Positions 36,514 through 45,574 of a stretch of DNA of 64,000 bases are shown here, in pieces. Within the stretch, counting starts at the first letter, position 1. The number at the start of each line of letters is the position of its first letter. A program made the translations under genes and the position numbers. The notes beneath the pieces are model-generated. The model had not been told where the DNA came from. It searched no databases and was given only the letters and a program-made list of their open reading frames with translations. Source of the DNA: Bradyrhizobium sp. CB3481 (GTDB lineage Bacteria > Pseudomonadota > Alphaproteobacteria > Rhizobiales > Xanthobacteraceae); contig NZ_CP121647.1 in NCBI RefSeq assembly GCF_029714305.1, forward strand, positions 5,972,501 through 6,036,500, written 5' to 3'.

Positions 36514-38949
36514 TTGCAATCCGTATCCAAGTTTCCCGGTCGCTATTATCTGGCAATCTTTGTGCTGGCATTCGCGACGCTTTCCTACCAGATCCTGATA
36601 ACGCGCTTCTTCAGCGTTATGCTGCATTATCATTTCGCATTCGCGGCCATTTCACTTGCCATGCTGGGGCTCACCCGGGGCGCGATGAAGGTCTACGGCA
36701 AGCCCGCCCGTTATGCCGCCGAGCGGGTCGGAATAGAATTCGCGCGCCACGCGTCATGGTTCGCGCTCAGCAGCGTTGGCGCAATGATCGTCTTCCTGTG
36801 CGCGCCGCTCCTCGTACCTGCAGACAATGTTCCCCTCGCTCTGGCCCTGGCGATTATCGCCTTCGTGGCTCCGTTCACGGAAGCCGGGGTTTGCATCACG
36901 CTGTTGCTCACGCGCTTGCCCTATCGCGGCGGGCGGCTCTATGCAGCCGATCTGCTGGGTGCCGCCGCTGGATGCGTCGGCGTGATCTTCATACTGCTGG
37001 TGATTGACCCCGTAAGCGCCACGTTGTGGCTCGGAGTCTGTGCTGCCGGCGTAGGCTGGATCACTGTCCGAACCAGCGATGACGTCCGTAGTGTCCGTTT
37101 GAGCGGGGCTGTCGCGCTGGCGCTGGCGGTCGCGGCCACCCTGCATTCCGGCCTTGACCTGACCGGTCGAAGCCATCTCGGTGTGTTCTGGGCCAAGGGC
37201 GCTGAGCAGACCGGCACGCTGTTCGAACGCTGGAATACCTATTCGCGGGTGAGGGTACGCGAAATGGCCGAGAAGGTCCCGTTTGGCTGGGGTCTGGCCC
37301 GCACTCCTGATGCCCGGGTCGACCAACACTACCTCGACATCGATGCCGATGCAGGCACGATCATCACCAAATATGATGGCGACATCGGAAAGCTCGCCTA
37401 CCTGAAGGATGACGTCATCAATGCAGCCTACCTCGTGCAGCCGGCGGCCGATGTCGCTGTCGTTGGCGTCGGCGGCGGTCGTGACATCCTTTCCGGTCTG
37501 CTGTTCGGTGCCAGCCGGATTCGCGCAATTGAGATCAACCCGGCGATCTTCGAAGTGCTCACCGAAAAATTCGCCGATTTCTCCGGCCATCTCGATCGCC
37601 AGCCCGGCGTATCCCTGGTCAACGCCGAAGCGCGAAGCTACATCAACCACTCGTCCGAGCGGTACGATCTTGTGCAGATTTCACTCATCGATACCTGGGC
37701 GGCGACGGTTGCCGGTGGCCTGACGCTCACCGAAAATCGTCTCTATACCGTTGAGGCGTGGGATGATTTTTACCGGGCGCTCAAGCCTGGCGGGCTGTTG
37801 TCGGTATCACGCTGGTACGGTGCCGAGCGTCGTGGCGAGCTATACCGGCTGATCGCGATCGCCGCGAGCGCGCTACAGCGCAAGGGAGTCCCAGCCGGGG
37901 AACTGCGGCATCACGTCGTCGCAGTCAACGTCGGCGGCATCGTGACGGTGATCACCCGGCCTGACGCGTTCAGCGACGCAGAATGGCAAGGCGCGCGCGA
38001 GAGACTTCAGGCGCAAGGCTTCGAGATATTTTTGGGGCCGGACGTCACCTTCGATACCGTCACCTCGACGTTGCTGTCCGACAAGGCAGACCAGGCCTTC
38101 TTCGATTCGCTGCCGGAAAACATCGCTGCTTCGACGGACGACAATCCGTTCTTCTTCTATACGTCGCGCTTCAGCGATTTCGTGAGCATCCGCAGTTGGG
38201 ACATCATGAGCAACAATGTCGCGATCGGCGTCACCGGCCTGCTCATCATCGTAGCGCTCTGCGCTTGCGGATATTACATCGTGCTGCCCTTCCTCCGTCT
38301 TGCGACGCGGATGCCAATGGTGACACTGACGCCGCCCGTGGCCTATTTCAGCGCGATCGGGATGGGCTTCATGCTGATCGAGATATCGCAGATGCAGCGC
38401 CTGATGGTCTTTCTCGGACATCCCGTTTACGGGCTGAGCGTCGTGCTATTCACAATTCTTCTCTTTAGCGGAATTGGCAGCGCCACGGTCGGTGCGAATA
38501 CCTCCTCCCGATCACGATTCACCGTCTTCAGGATTGCCGCCCTCCTCACCACGCTCGTGGTGGCAGGGCTGCTGACGCCGCTGGTCACCACATGGGGGCG
38601 GGCGTTGTCGACCGACATGCGTATTCTGGTGTCTGTCCTGCTGCTGGCTCCTCCTGCATTCTGCATGGGGATGATGTTTCCGCTCGGCCTCGGTGTCTGG
38701 CGCCGTCATCATGAACTACTGCCGTTCTTCTGGAGCACCAACGGAATTACGTCGATGTTCGCCTCGGTGCTGGGTGTGGCGTTGTCGATCCAGTTCGGCA
38801 TCGCCAAGACCTATGCGTTGGGGGTGTTCTCTTATATGGTCTGCGCCATCGTGATCATTGCAAGCCGCCGGGTGCAGTCGATCGACATGTCCGCCGAGAA
38901 GGGTCCCGTCAGCTCCGAGGCTGGTACCGCAGGAAAGGAAGGCGCCTAG
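36514..38949 (+). CDS. Membrane protein with a spermidine-synthase-like (SAM-binding) domain
   Basis: 811 residues from TTG 36514 (AGAGGG about 8 bases upstream); the next ATG would remove the first helix. Residues 1-215 carry six or seven membrane helices starting YYLAIFVLAFATLSYQILITRFFS. Residues about 230-560 resemble polyamine synthases: SAM loop VVGVGGGRDI near residue 315, acidic IEINPAIFEV, then YDLVQISLIDTWAA and NRLYTVEAWDDFYRALKPGG. A second set of helices fills 570-790. The gatekeeper Asp pair of true spermidine synthases is not evident, so the substrate is open. Such multi-span synthase-like proteins are widespread but uncharacterised. It may work with the upstream glycosyltransferase. 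Confidence 0.78.
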   Translation: MQSVSKFPGRYYLAIFVLAFATLSYQILITRFFSVMLHYHFAFAAISLAMLGLTRGAMKVYGKPARYAAERVGIEFARHASWFALSSVGAMIVFLCAPLLVPADNVPLALALAIIAFVAPFTEAGVCITLLLTRLPYRGGRLYAADLLGAAAGCVGVIFILLVIDPVSATLWLGVCAAGVGWITVRTSDDVRSVRLSGAVALALAVAATLHSGLDLTGRSHLGVFWAKGAEQTGTLFERWNTYSRVRVREMAEKVPFGWGLARTPDARVDQHYLDIDADAGTIITKYDGDIGKLAYLKDDVINAAYLVQPAADVAVVGVGGGRDILSGLLFGASRIRAIEINPAIFEVLTEKFADFSGHLDRQPGVSLVNAEARSYINHSSERYDLVQISLIDTWAATVAGGLTLTENRLYTVEAWDDFYRALKPGGLLSVSRWYGAERRGELYRLIAIAASALQRKGVPAGELRHHVVAVNVGGIVTVITRPDAFSDAEWQGARERLQAQGFEIFLGPDVTFDTVTSTLLSDKADQAFFDSLPENIAASTDDNPFFFYTSRFSDFVSIRSWDIMSNNVAIGVTGLLIIVALCACGYYIVLPFLRLATRMPMVTLTPPVAYFSAIGMGFMLIEISQMQRLMVFLGHPVYGLSVVLFTILLFSGIGSATVGANTSSRSRFTVFRIAALLTTLVVAGLLTPLVTTWGRALSTDMRILVSVLLLAPPAFCMGMMFPLGLGVWRRHHELLPFFWSTNGITSMFASVLGVALSIQFGIAKTYALGVFSYMVCAIVIIASRRVQSIDMSAEKGPVSSEAGTAGKEGA

Positions 38950-40082
38950 AGCTCGCTTGGTTTGACCTGATCAGATCCGCCGAGCAGCTCGGCGATCCAG
39001 CGGCTCGATGGGTGCGCGGCGCAGAAGGTGAGTATGGCAAGCGTGATCGGCACGCCGATGAAGGTCCCGAACAGGCCCCATAGGAAGGTCCAGAAGAAGA
39101 TCGCGAACAGCACGACCACCGGGGAGATCGACAGCATCGTGCCGGCGACCCGCGGCTCGACATAGCTGCCGACCGCGAACTGGATGATGTTCAGGCAAAC
39201 GAAGAGACCGAACACCGCAGGCCAGCTCTCGAACTGGGTCATCGCCAGCAGGGTCGGAAACAGCGTCGCGATGAACGGTCCAATGAACGGGATATAATTG
39301 AGCACGAAGGCGATCACGCCCCATTCCAGCGCGAACGGAAGTCCGGTGATCCAGGCGAACGCGCCGACCAACAAGCCGGTGACGGCACTCATCAGCGTCC
39401 GTACCATAAGGAACCATCGAAGCTTTGCTGCGGTTGCAGCGCCGCCCTCGAGCAGCACGGCCGCCGCGGCGCGGTTCTCCAGACGCTTGATCCTCCGCCA
39501 GATATCATCGACCTCGAGAAGGCCGAGCATGACGTAGACCAACGCAATCACCCAGAAGGTCAGCGTGGTATTGAGGCGGCCGGTGACATATTGCGTCGCG
39601 CGCAGGAGCCAGCCAACGTTGAAGTGCTCCGCCCATAATGCCGCAACGGAGACGCCGTGGCCATCCAGCCACGTGACAGTTGCCTCGTAGAACGCCTGAT
39701 ACCGCGCGAGGTCGGCGAGCAGCGAATGCCCGACGCGGCCAAATCCCCACGCCGCAAGCGAGGCAAGCGCGAAGCAGACCGTCACGGTGATGATGATGGT
39801 GATGGCCAGCGCCACAAGCTTCGGCATCCACCATTGCAGCCGCCGTTGAATCGGCCACACCACGGCAATGATGAAAATGGCCGCCGCCAGCGGCGCGAAC
39901 ACCTGGCTCGCCTGGGCCAGCGCCGCAGCGGCGAGCACCGCCGCGATGATCGCGATCGCAGCCTTTAGTCCGAAGCTTACCCCATGCCGGGCTCCTTGAG
40001 GCGGTCGGCAACCCGAGATTGTCAGCTGCGCCTGATTGCCGCAAGTGCGGCGGCGCGCGGGCAATAGCGTGACCGGCGTCAC
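38946..40082 (-). CDS. AI-2E family transporter (PerM-like permease)
   Basis: 378 residues if started at GTG 40082; TTG 40064 is another option. The membrane part begins at about residue 38 (LKAAIAIIAAVLAAAALAQASQVFAPLAAAIF) and the family core is at the end: VLNYIPFIGPFIATLFPTLLA and IIQFAVGSYVEPRVAGTMLSISPVVVLFAIFFW (in two parts). Family members include TqsA (autoinducer-2 export) and Na+/H+ antiporters, so the substrate is open. The start is odd: the good ribosome site AAGGAG and ATG at 39985 lead into an immediate out-of-frame TAA. Its 3' end overlaps the preceding convergent gene by 4 bp. Confidence 0.78.
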   Translation of the reverse strand: MTPVTLLPARRRTCGNQAQLTISGCRPPQGARHGVSFGLKAAIAIIAAVLAAAALAQASQVFAPLAAAIFIIAVVWPIQRRLQWWMPKLVALAITIIITVTVCFALASLAAWGFGRVGHSLLADLARYQAFYEATVTWLDGHGVSVAALWAEHFNVGWLLRATQYVTGRLNTTLTFWVIALVYVMLGLLEVDDIWRRIKRLENRAAAAVLLEGGAATAAKLRWFLMVRTLMSAVTGLLVGAFAWITGLPFALEWGVIAFVLNYIPFIGPFIATLFPTLLAMTQFESWPAVFGLFVCLNIIQFAVGSYVEPRVAGTMLSISPVVVLFAIFFWTFLWGLFGTFIGVPITLAILTFCAAHPSSRWIAELLGGSDQVKPSEL

Positions 40083-40156
40083 GTACCAGGGCGTCGAGTC
40101 GGCCTAGCGTTCCCGCGGCAAGTCGCTGCCGCGCGAATCCGTTTCAGGAGGCTGTC

Positions 40157-41749
40157 ATGTCCCGTTTCAAGTCATCGCTGTTACGCACCGGCCTGCTTGC
40201 GGGCCTGCTGGGCTTCGCTGCCACGGGCCTGGCCTTCGCCGAAGCCCCGAATGCGGATATCCGCACCGGCATGCAGGCGCCGCCGCCGGAAGAGCGCGTC
40301 GCGCTGGTCATCGGCAATTCGAATTACCAGACCGCGCCAAAGCTCGCCAATCCCGGCAACGACGCGCAATCCGTCGCACAGCTGTTGAATTCGGCGGGCT
40401 TCGAGGTGACCCAGGCGACGGACCTGACGCGCGGCGAGATGATCAAGGTGGTTCAGGACTTCTCCTCCAAGGTCGGCGAGCGCGGTCCGCGCACCGTGGC
40501 GATGGTCTACTATGCCGGCCATGGCGTGCAGGTGGCCGGCGAAAATTACCTGCTTCCGGTCGATGCGAAGATTTCCTCGCCGTCCGACCTCGACGGCAAT
40601 TCGATGCGGCTGGTCGACGTGATGGGCACGCTGGAATCGATACCGAGCCGGATGCGCATCGTCGTGCTCGATGCCTGCCGTAACAATCCGTTCCCTGAAG
40701 CGAGCGACAACGGACGCGGACTTGCCATCGTCGATGCGCCGAACGGCTCGATCGTCGGCTACTCGACGGCCCCGGGAATGGAGGCACAGGATGGTGACGG
40801 CAACCACAGCCCGTACACGTCCGCGTTCCTGAACATCGCGCGCGTGCCGAACCTGCCGATCGAGCAATTGTTCAAACGCGTCCGCCTCGAGGTGAACAAC
40901 GCGACCAACGGCCGCCAGACGCCGTGGGAAAGCTCGTCGCTCACGTCTGATTTCTATTTCTTCGGCGATACCATCATGGCGGCGGGCCGCGCGCCGGATC
41001 GTACCCCGATCATGCAGATGGCGTCGAACCTGCCCTCGCGCTCGGTGCGCCAGGCCTACGATTATGTGCTGTCCGAGGGCTCGCCCGAATATTATGAGGA
41101 GTTCATCCGTCTGTATCCGCATGACCCGTTGTGCGACCACATCCGCGTGCTGCTGGGCAACATCCAGGTGGCAAAGGCTTGGCATAAGGCCGTGCTGGCG
41201 AACTCGCCGTTCGCCTACAAGACGTTCCACGACAGTTTTTCCAATACCCCCTACGCCAAGTCCGCGTTGCACCTGCACGCCGCGCCGAAGGCCGTGCCGC
41301 TGATGCAGTTCACGCATCTGGCGAAGCAGTCGCCGAACTTCAAGCCGGGCAATTTCGGTTCCCATGCGCACATGCCGATGTCGTCGAAGATCGTCACGCT
41401 ACCCGCCAAGGGCATGAACGCGAACAACCCGATCCACGGCGGCTTCAACAAGGGTAATGCAGATAAGGTCATGGGTCTGCCTGGCAAGGGCCACTCCATG
41501 CCCGGCAATTTCGGCAGGAACGGCGGCAAGTTCGGCAAGGTCACGTCCCTGCATCCGAGAATGGACAACCATCCGATGCGGATGAACCGACCGATGATGA
41601 TGCGAAGGCCGATGATGGGTAGCGGGCCGCGTCATTTCGGCAGCCGTATGGGTGGCGGAGGCTTCAGCCGCTTCGCCGGCCCGTCCCGCGGTTCATTCGG
41701 CGGCGGTGGGTTCGGCAGAGGGTTCGGTGGAGGTTTTGGACGGCGCTGA
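40157..41749 (+). CDS. Secreted caspase-like (C14) protease with a Gly/Phe/Arg-rich tail
   Basis: 530 residues with a signal peptide (MSRFKSSLLRTGLLAGLLGF ... AFA). The caspase p20 domain (about 45-270) has VALVIGNSNY at the start, catalytic His122 in YYAGHGV and Cys174 in DACRNNPF; SPYTSAFLN and SSLTSDFYF complete the fold. Residues 270-400 are helical. The last 130 residues are His/Met/Asn-rich, then RFAGPSRGSFGGGGFGRG and similar Gly-Phe-Arg units. It is a bacterial orthocaspase-type enzyme, predicted to cut after a basic residue, exported to the periplasm or beyond. AGGAGG precedes ATG 40157. Confidence 0.85.
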   Translation: MSRFKSSLLRTGLLAGLLGFAATGLAFAEAPNADIRTGMQAPPPEERVALVIGNSNYQTAPKLANPGNDAQSVAQLLNSAGFEVTQATDLTRGEMIKVVQDFSSKVGERGPRTVAMVYYAGHGVQVAGENYLLPVDAKISSPSDLDGNSMRLVDVMGTLESIPSRMRIVVLDACRNNPFPEASDNGRGLAIVDAPNGSIVGYSTAPGMEAQDGDGNHSPYTSAFLNIARVPNLPIEQLFKRVRLEVNNATNGRQTPWESSSLTSDFYFFGDTIMAAGRAPDRTPIMQMASNLPSRSVRQAYDYVLSEGSPEYYEEFIRLYPHDPLCDHIRVLLGNIQVAKAWHKAVLANSPFAYKTFHDSFSNTPYAKSALHLHAAPKAVPLMQFTHLAKQSPNFKPGNFGSHAHMPMSSKIVTLPAKGMNANNPIHGGFNKGNADKVMGLPGKGHSMPGNFGRNGGKFGKVTSLHPRMDNHPMRMNRPMMMRRPMMGSGPRHFGSRMGGGGFSRFAGPSRGSFGGGGFGRGFGGGFGRR

Positions 41750-41769
41750 TCTCAGCTTCGGACAAAGCA

Positions 41770-41801
41770 AAAGCGGGCAGAGCACATGCTCTGCCCGCTT
41801 T
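41770..41801. terminator. Bidirectional terminator between caspase and dehydratase genes
   Basis: Perfect 15-bp arms AAAGCGGGCAGAGCA (41770-41784) and TGCTCTGCCCGCTTT (41787-41801), 2-base loop. It lies 20 bp past the caspase stop and 17 bp past the convergent dehydratase stop, so it can serve both. Confidence 0.85.
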
Positions 41802-41817
41802 CCGTTTGAAATGGTGA

Positions 41818-42807
41818 TCAGGCGACCAATCGAGCGAACAGGTCCGCGTCGACATTGCCGCCGGAGAGCACAATGACGACGTTCTTGCCCTTGGCGTCGA
41901 TCCGGCCGGCCAGCAGCGCGGCGAGACCGACGGCGCCGCCCGGTTCGACCACCAGCTTCAATTCGCGATAGGCATAGGCGACGGCAGCACCGACCTCCTC
42001 GTCGGAAGCGGTGACACCATTGGCCAGCAGCTTGCTGTTGATCGAGAAGGTGAGCTCGCCCGGCATCGCCGCCATCAGCGCATCGCAGATGGTGCGGCCG
42101 GCGGCGTGATGGGCCTCGCGATGGCCGGCGCGTAGCGACAGGCCGTGGTCGTCATAGTCCTTCGGCTCGGCGACGATCACCTGCGCCTGCGGGAATTTCG
42201 ACTTCACCGCCGTTGCCACACCAGCGATCAGCCCGCCGCCCGAGGCCGGCGCGACCACGATATCAGGGCTGAGCCCCAGCGCTGTCATGTCCTCGGCGAT
42301 CTCGCGGCCGGCGGTGCCCTGCCCTGCGATCACGAAGGGATCGTCATAGGGGCGCACCAGCGTCGCGCCTCGCTTGGCCGCAATGCCGTTGGCGATGGCC
42401 TCGCGGTCTTCCTTGTCGCGGTCATAGAGCACGACCTCGGCGCCGTAGCCCTTGGTGCGCTCGCGCTTGGTGACGGGCGAATCCGCAGGCATCACGATGG
42501 TGGCCTGCATGCTGAGGATCTGCGCCGCCGCCGCCACGCCCTGGGCGTGGTTGCCGGAGGAGAACGCCACGACCCCGCCGCCGCGCCGATCCTGCGGGAT
42601 CGAGGCCAGCTTATTGAAGGCGCCGCGGAATTTGAACGATCCGGTCCGCTGCAGCATTTCGGGCTTCAGGAAGACCTTGGTTCCGACGCGCTCGTTGAGC
42701 ACCGGGAACGTCAAGAGCGGCGTACGCACCGCAAAGGGCGCGACGATCTTGGCGGCGGCCTCGATATCGGCCGCGCCAATGGGAGGATGCTGGACAGGTT
42801 CTGGCAT
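41818..42807 (-). CDS. Threonine/serine dehydratase, PLP fold type II
   Basis: A 329-residue cytosolic enzyme deaminating threonine or serine to 2-oxo acids. The PLP Lys lies in TGSFKFRGA (about residue 56), the phosphate loop is ASGGGLIAGVA, and SSGNHAQGVA is the substrate loop. It has no C-terminal ACT regulatory domain, so it is the short, catabolic (TdcB/serine racemase-like) type and should not be isoleucine-inhibited; serine racemase activity is possible. ATG 42807 (MPEPVQHPP) is chosen; no strong ribosome site is seen. Confidence 0.87.
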   Translation of the reverse strand: MPEPVQHPPIGAADIEAAAKIVAPFAVRTPLLTFPVLNERVGTKVFLKPEMLQRTGSFKFRGAFNKLASIPQDRRGGGVVAFSSGNHAQGVAAAAQILSMQATIVMPADSPVTKRERTKGYGAEVVLYDRDKEDREAIANGIAAKRGATLVRPYDDPFVIAGQGTAGREIAEDMTALGLSPDIVVAPASGGGLIAGVATAVKSKFPQAQVIVAEPKDYDDHGLSLRAGHREAHHAAGRTICDALMAAMPGELTFSINSKLLANGVTASDEEVGAAVAYAYRELKLVVEPGGAVGLAALLAGRIDAKGKNVVIVLSGGNVDADLFARLVA

Positions 42808-42910
42808 CCGCAATTTGTAACGCGGCGACGGACAAGCGGGCAAGACGATTTGGCGTGATCTCAGGGGACGAAAACCGGGTCTTTCGCTGCGATTCGGCCC
42901 CTTTGCCCCG

Positions 42911-43723
42911 TCACGCTGCGCGCGCGGCGGCGCGGGGAACCGGCGCCACCCGCCGCTCCGGATCGGCCCAGGTGATGATCTCGAACCGGCCGTCCTCGTG
43001 CTCGACGAGGGCGGTGCAGCTCTCCACCCAGTCGCCGCAATTCATGTAGCGGATGCCGTGCTCATCGCGGATGGTGGCGTAGTGAATGTGCCCGCAGATC
43101 ACGCCGTCGGCGCCGTGCCGCCGCGCCTCGCCGGCCAAAGTCTTCTCGAACGCGCCAATATAATTGACGGCGTTCTTGACCTTCAGCTTGGCCCATTGCG
43201 ACAGCGACCAATAGGGCACGCCGAACATGCGCCGGAAGAAATTGACGAGACGGTTCATCTGGATGGCGAAGTCATAGGCCTTGTCGCCGAGATGGGCGAG
43301 CCAGCGTGCGTTCTGCACCACCAGGTCGAAGATGTCACCGTGGATGACAAGGTAGCGCTTGCCGTCGACACCTTCGTGAACGGCGTTTTCCACCACGTCG
43401 ATGCCGCCGAAATGCGTGCCGTAATAGTTGCGCAGGAACTCGTCGTGATTGCCCGGCACGTAGACGACCTTGGCACCTTTGCGCGCCTTGCGCAGCATCT
43501 TCTGCACGAAATCGTTGTGCGATTGCGGCCAATACCAGCTCGACTTCAGCGCCCAGCCGTCGACGATATCGCCGACGAGATAGATCGTGTCGGCGTCGTG
43601 AACCCTGAGAAAGTCCAGCAAGCGGTCGGCTTGCGAGCCGCGGGCTCCGAGATGGACATCGGATATAAACAAGGTACGAAAGCGCCGTTCCGGGCTCTCT
43701 TCACTCAAGGCGTCACTACCCAT
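42911..43723 (-). CDS. LpxH-like UDP-2,3-diacylglucosamine diphosphatase / metallophosphoesterase
   Basis: 270 residues. The di-metal motifs are complete: FISDVHLGARGSQADRLL, LVGDIVDGW, VPGNHDEFLR, VIHGDIFD and VICGHIHYA. The tryptophan-rich insert (WALKSSWYWPQSHNDF) and the SLSQWAKLKVKNAVNYI helix match the rhizobial LpxH-related group, which cleaves a pyrophosphate in lipid A synthesis or a similar lipid. True lpxH is usually shorter (about 240), so the exact substrate is tentative. AGGGGA precedes ATG 43723. It is adjacent to no other lipid A gene. Confidence 0.8.
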   Translation of the reverse strand: MGSDALSEESPERRFRTLFISDVHLGARGSQADRLLDFLRVHDADTIYLVGDIVDGWALKSSWYWPQSHNDFVQKMLRKARKGAKVVYVPGNHDEFLRNYYGTHFGGIDVVENAVHEGVDGKRYLVIHGDIFDLVVQNARWLAHLGDKAYDFAIQMNRLVNFFRRMFGVPYWSLSQWAKLKVKNAVNYIGAFEKTLAGEARRHGADGVICGHIHYATIRDEHGIRYMNCGDWVESCTALVEHEDGRFEIITWADPERRVAPVPRAAARAA

Positions 43724-43907
43724 ACCCGTCCCCTGACAGATTTCTGTGACAGGGCGATGACTGATTCACGCGGCCCATAGCCCCACGAGAATCAATGCCG
43801 CACCCTTGTCTCTGCGGATAGCAGCGCGATGCGACAAGGGAGCGACATGGCAGTGTTCTTGCGGAGGCTAGCCGTGGTTAGCGGTCGCTCCGAAGGCGAT
43901 CGTGACG

Positions 43908-45452
43908 TTAGATCTTTCGCCCCGCCCGCTCCCAATAGGGATCGCGCAGGCGGCGCTTGAAGATCTTGCCGGAATCTTCGCGCGGCAGGTTGGACTGGAT
44001 TTCGATGTGCTTTGGCACCTTGTAGTCCGCCAGCGAGACCTTGAGCTGGCTGCGGATGGAAGCAATATCGAGCGTCACCGCCGGCTGCGGCTCCACCACA
44101 GCCATCAGCGCCTCGCCGAATTCGGCATCGGGGATGCCGAACACCGCGCAATCATGCACACCGGGAATCGCATGCAGCGCCGCCTCGATCTCGGCCGGAT
44201 AGATGTTGACGCCGCCCGAAATCACCATGTCGCGCTTGCGGTCGCAGATGAAGACGTAGCCGTCGGCATCGATGTAGCCGACATCGCCCGAGGTGATGAA
44301 CCCTTCCCGATCGATCTCGGCGCGCTTTTCCGGCTTGTTGTGGTAGGTGAAATCCGGATTGCCTGCGATGCGCGAATAGATTTCGCCGATCTCGCCCTGC
44401 GGCAGCTCCCTGCCGTCATCGCCGATGAAGCGCAGCTCCGCGCCGGGCGAAATCTTGCCGACGGTGCCGGGTTTCTTCAGCGCGTCCCCGGAGGTGGCAA
44501 AGGTGACGGCGCCCGATTCGGTCGAGCCGTAGAATTCGTAGATGATCGGTCCCCACCACTCGATCATCGCGCGCTTGACGTCGGCGGGACACGGCGCGGC
44601 GGCGTGGATGATGTGGCGCAGCGACGACATGTCGTACTTCTTGCGCACCTCCTCGGGCAGCTTCATCAGGCGGATGAACATGGTCGGCACCATGAAGACG
44701 GTGTCGACCTTCTCGGTCTCGATCACGCGCAAGAACTCCTCGGCATCGAAGCGCGGCATGATCACCAGCGCACCGCCGAGGCGGCCGGCGCGCAGCCCGA
44801 ACGAGTTCGGTGCGGAATGATAAAGCGGCCCCGGCAATAGCGCGCGGGCGCCGGGCTTCAGGCCATAGATCATCGCGCGCATGCGCTCGGCATTGGCGGT
44901 CTGCTCCGGCGTCGGCGCAAAACGGCGCACGCCCTTGGGATGGCCTGTGGTGCCGGAGGTGTAGATCATGTTCTGCGGCTGCGGCACCGCCGGCCCGTCA
45001 TAGCGCTGGTGCTGCTTGAGCCAGGATTCGAAATCGATCGCAAAGTCCGGCGTCGCCAGGTGATCCGGATCGATCTTGTAGTTCGCCAGGATCTCCGGCG
45101 GCGTCGGCACGCTGAGCGCGGTCACGCCTTGCGGGATCGCCTCACGCAACTGATGCAGCATGTCGGCATGCGCGATCAACACCGAGGTGCCGGAGTCCTT
45201 CAGCACATAATTGATCTCTTCCGGCTTGAAGTGCCAGTTGACCGGCACGCCATAGGCGCCGAGCCGCATCGCCGCATAGGCCGCCTCGATGAAAGCGATG
45301 TCGTTGCGCATCAGCATCGCGACGCTGTCGCCTTGCTTGACCCCGAGCTTCTGCAGTCCGCTGGCGATCCGCTCGGCGCGATCGGCGATTTCGCCATGGC
45401 TGCGCCGCCGCTCGCCGCTGATGATGCCGAGGAAGAGTTGGGAGGAGGACAT
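43908..45452 (-). CDS. AMP-binding acyl-CoA synthetase
   Basis: A 514-residue ANL-superfamily ligase activating a carboxylate as adenylate and then CoA ester. The ATP loop is YTSGTTGHPKGVRRF, the A5 motif is YEFYGSTESG, A7/A8 are SGDVGYIDADGY and DRKRDMVISGGVNIYPAE, and the catalytic Lys is in EDSGKIFKRRL near the end. It begins MSSSQLFLGIISGERRRSH at ATG 45452, with GGAAAGAG upstream. Acyl chain and ring preference are not clear. It shares strand and probably function with the crotonase 122 bp upstream. Confidence 0.87.
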   Translation of the reverse strand: MSSSQLFLGIISGERRRSHGEIADRAERIASGLQKLGVKQGDSVAMLMRNDIAFIEAAYAAMRLGAYGVPVNWHFKPEEINYVLKDSGTSVLIAHADMLHQLREAIPQGVTALSVPTPPEILANYKIDPDHLATPDFAIDFESWLKQHQRYDGPAVPQPQNMIYTSGTTGHPKGVRRFAPTPEQTANAERMRAMIYGLKPGARALLPGPLYHSAPNSFGLRAGRLGGALVIMPRFDAEEFLRVIETEKVDTVFMVPTMFIRLMKLPEEVRKKYDMSSLRHIIHAAAPCPADVKRAMIEWWGPIIYEFYGSTESGAVTFATSGDALKKPGTVGKISPGAELRFIGDDGRELPQGEIGEIYSRIAGNPDFTYHNKPEKRAEIDREGFITSGDVGYIDADGYVFICDRKRDMVISGGVNIYPAEIEAALHAIPGVHDCAVFGIPDAEFGEALMAVVEPQPAVTLDIASIRSQLKVSLADYKVPKHIEIQSNLPREDSGKIFKRRLRDPYWERAGRKI

Positions 45453-45487
45453 TGTCTCTTTCCGATCTGTGGTCGGGTTGTGTACGT

Positions 45488-45567
45488 CGTCATTCCGGGG
45501 CGATGCGCAGCATCGAACCCGGAATCTCGAGGTTCCGGGTTCTCGCTTCGCGAGCCCCGGAACGACG
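45488..45567. repeat. Palindromic intergenic element, CGTCATTCCGGGGC type
   Basis: Outer arms CGTCATTCCGGGGC (45488-45501) and GCCCCGGAACGACG (45554-45567) pair with one mismatch; inside is a smaller stem, CGGAATCTCGAGGTTCCG. It fills the gap between the crotonase and ligase genes. Confidence 0.8.
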
Positions 45568-45574
45568 GTGGCGG

